Of a stretch of DNA of 5,344 nucleotides, positions 5,216-5,344 are shown piece by piece. Under the pieces are notes generated by a model. The model ran no database searches and was not told where the DNA came from. It worked only from the letters and a program-made list of their open reading frames with translations. The DNA lies in the NCBI GenBank assembly GCA_934728205.1, contig CAKVEH010000096.1, positions 1 through 5,344 of the forward strand, read 5' to 3'. Position 1 is the stretch's first letter. Each line of letters begins with the position of its first letter. A program made the position numbers and the translations under genes. The stretch comes from an uncultured Helicobacteraceae bacterium. Its GTDB lineage: Bacteria > Campylobacterota > Campylobacteria > Campylobacterales > Helicobacteraceae.

Positions 5216-5344
5216 TTAACTTTTGATTATTTCAATCTCTTGCGAATCTAAGTCGTAGAGTTTATAGACTAAATCATTGATTTGGGATTCAAGTGGGGTT
5301 GTTTCTTTGCCTTGTGCTTTGGATTCAAGGATTTTATCCACTAG
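5216..5344 (-). CDS. C-terminal tail of an Eco57I-like (type IIG) restriction-modification methylase (partial)
   Basis: On the minus strand an open frame enters from the right edge and ends at TAA (5218-5216). It gives 42 residues with the pattern KILESKAQGKETTPLESQ, then INDLVYKLYDL, then DSQEIEIIKS. The core I(D/N)xLVYxLYxL followed by a xxEIxIIxx ending is the usual tail of large N6-adenine methylases of the Eco57I/type IIG and PglX group, where it closes the target-recognition part. That is family knowledge recalled, not a search. The catalytic NPPY motif and any nuclease domain would lie outside the window. Which subtype it is, and whether it is intact, cannot be told. It is convergent with the toxin gene, with stops 5 nt apart and no terminator between. 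Confidence 0.75.
   Translation of the reverse strand, partial: LVDKILESKAQGKETTPLESQINDLVYKLYDLDSQEIEIIKS

Overview
The window looks like chromosomal DNA of a Campylobacterota species, most likely an enterohepatic Helicobacter or a close relative. The evidence is the AT-rich base composition, the many GATTC/GAATC words in coding DNA, AAGGA-type ribosome binding sites, and above all the periplasmic nitrate reductase gene order (napG)-napH-napB-napL-napD, which is the Campylobacterota form of the nap locus. The genus is an inference; no marker gene is present.

Positions 1-2994 hold the 3' part of a nap operon, all on the + strand. The tail of napG overlaps napH by 4 bp and napH overlaps napB by 4 bp. 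An 80-nt gap with a strong stem-loop then precedes napL, and napD follows closely. NapG and NapH should oxidise menaquinol at the membrane and pass electrons to the dihaem cytochrome NapB, which feeds the catalytic subunit NapA (to be expected upstream, outside the window). NapD is the cytoplasmic chaperone for the NapA Tat signal peptide. NapL is an exported propeller-like protein of unknown role. No napF lies between napB and napL or between napL and napD.

Positions 3109-4539 hold a SLC13/DASS-type anion (probably di- or tricarboxylate) transporter. Its two paired signature motifs read SNS and SST where the family standard is SNT. A possible link to nap is that C4-dicarboxylates such as fumarate or succinate are central to anaerobic respiration in these bacteria, but co-regulation is not shown.

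Positions about 4540-5210 hold a two-gene type II toxin-antitoxin module: a small antitoxin with a clear TATAAT promoter, and a RelE/ParE-fold toxin whose GTG start lies inside the antitoxin gene. Its 3' end converges with a minus-strand gene (5216 to beyond the window) whose last 42 residues match the C-terminal tail typical of Eco57I-type (type IIG) restriction-modification methylases. The right end therefore looks like an accessory or defence junction beside a core respiratory operon.

I found no tRNA, rRNA, CRISPR array, insertion sequence or long repeat. No wholly new system is evident. The points most worth a second look are the napB-napL hairpin, the altered transporter motifs, and the toxin-antitoxin module placed tail to tail with the restriction-modification gene.
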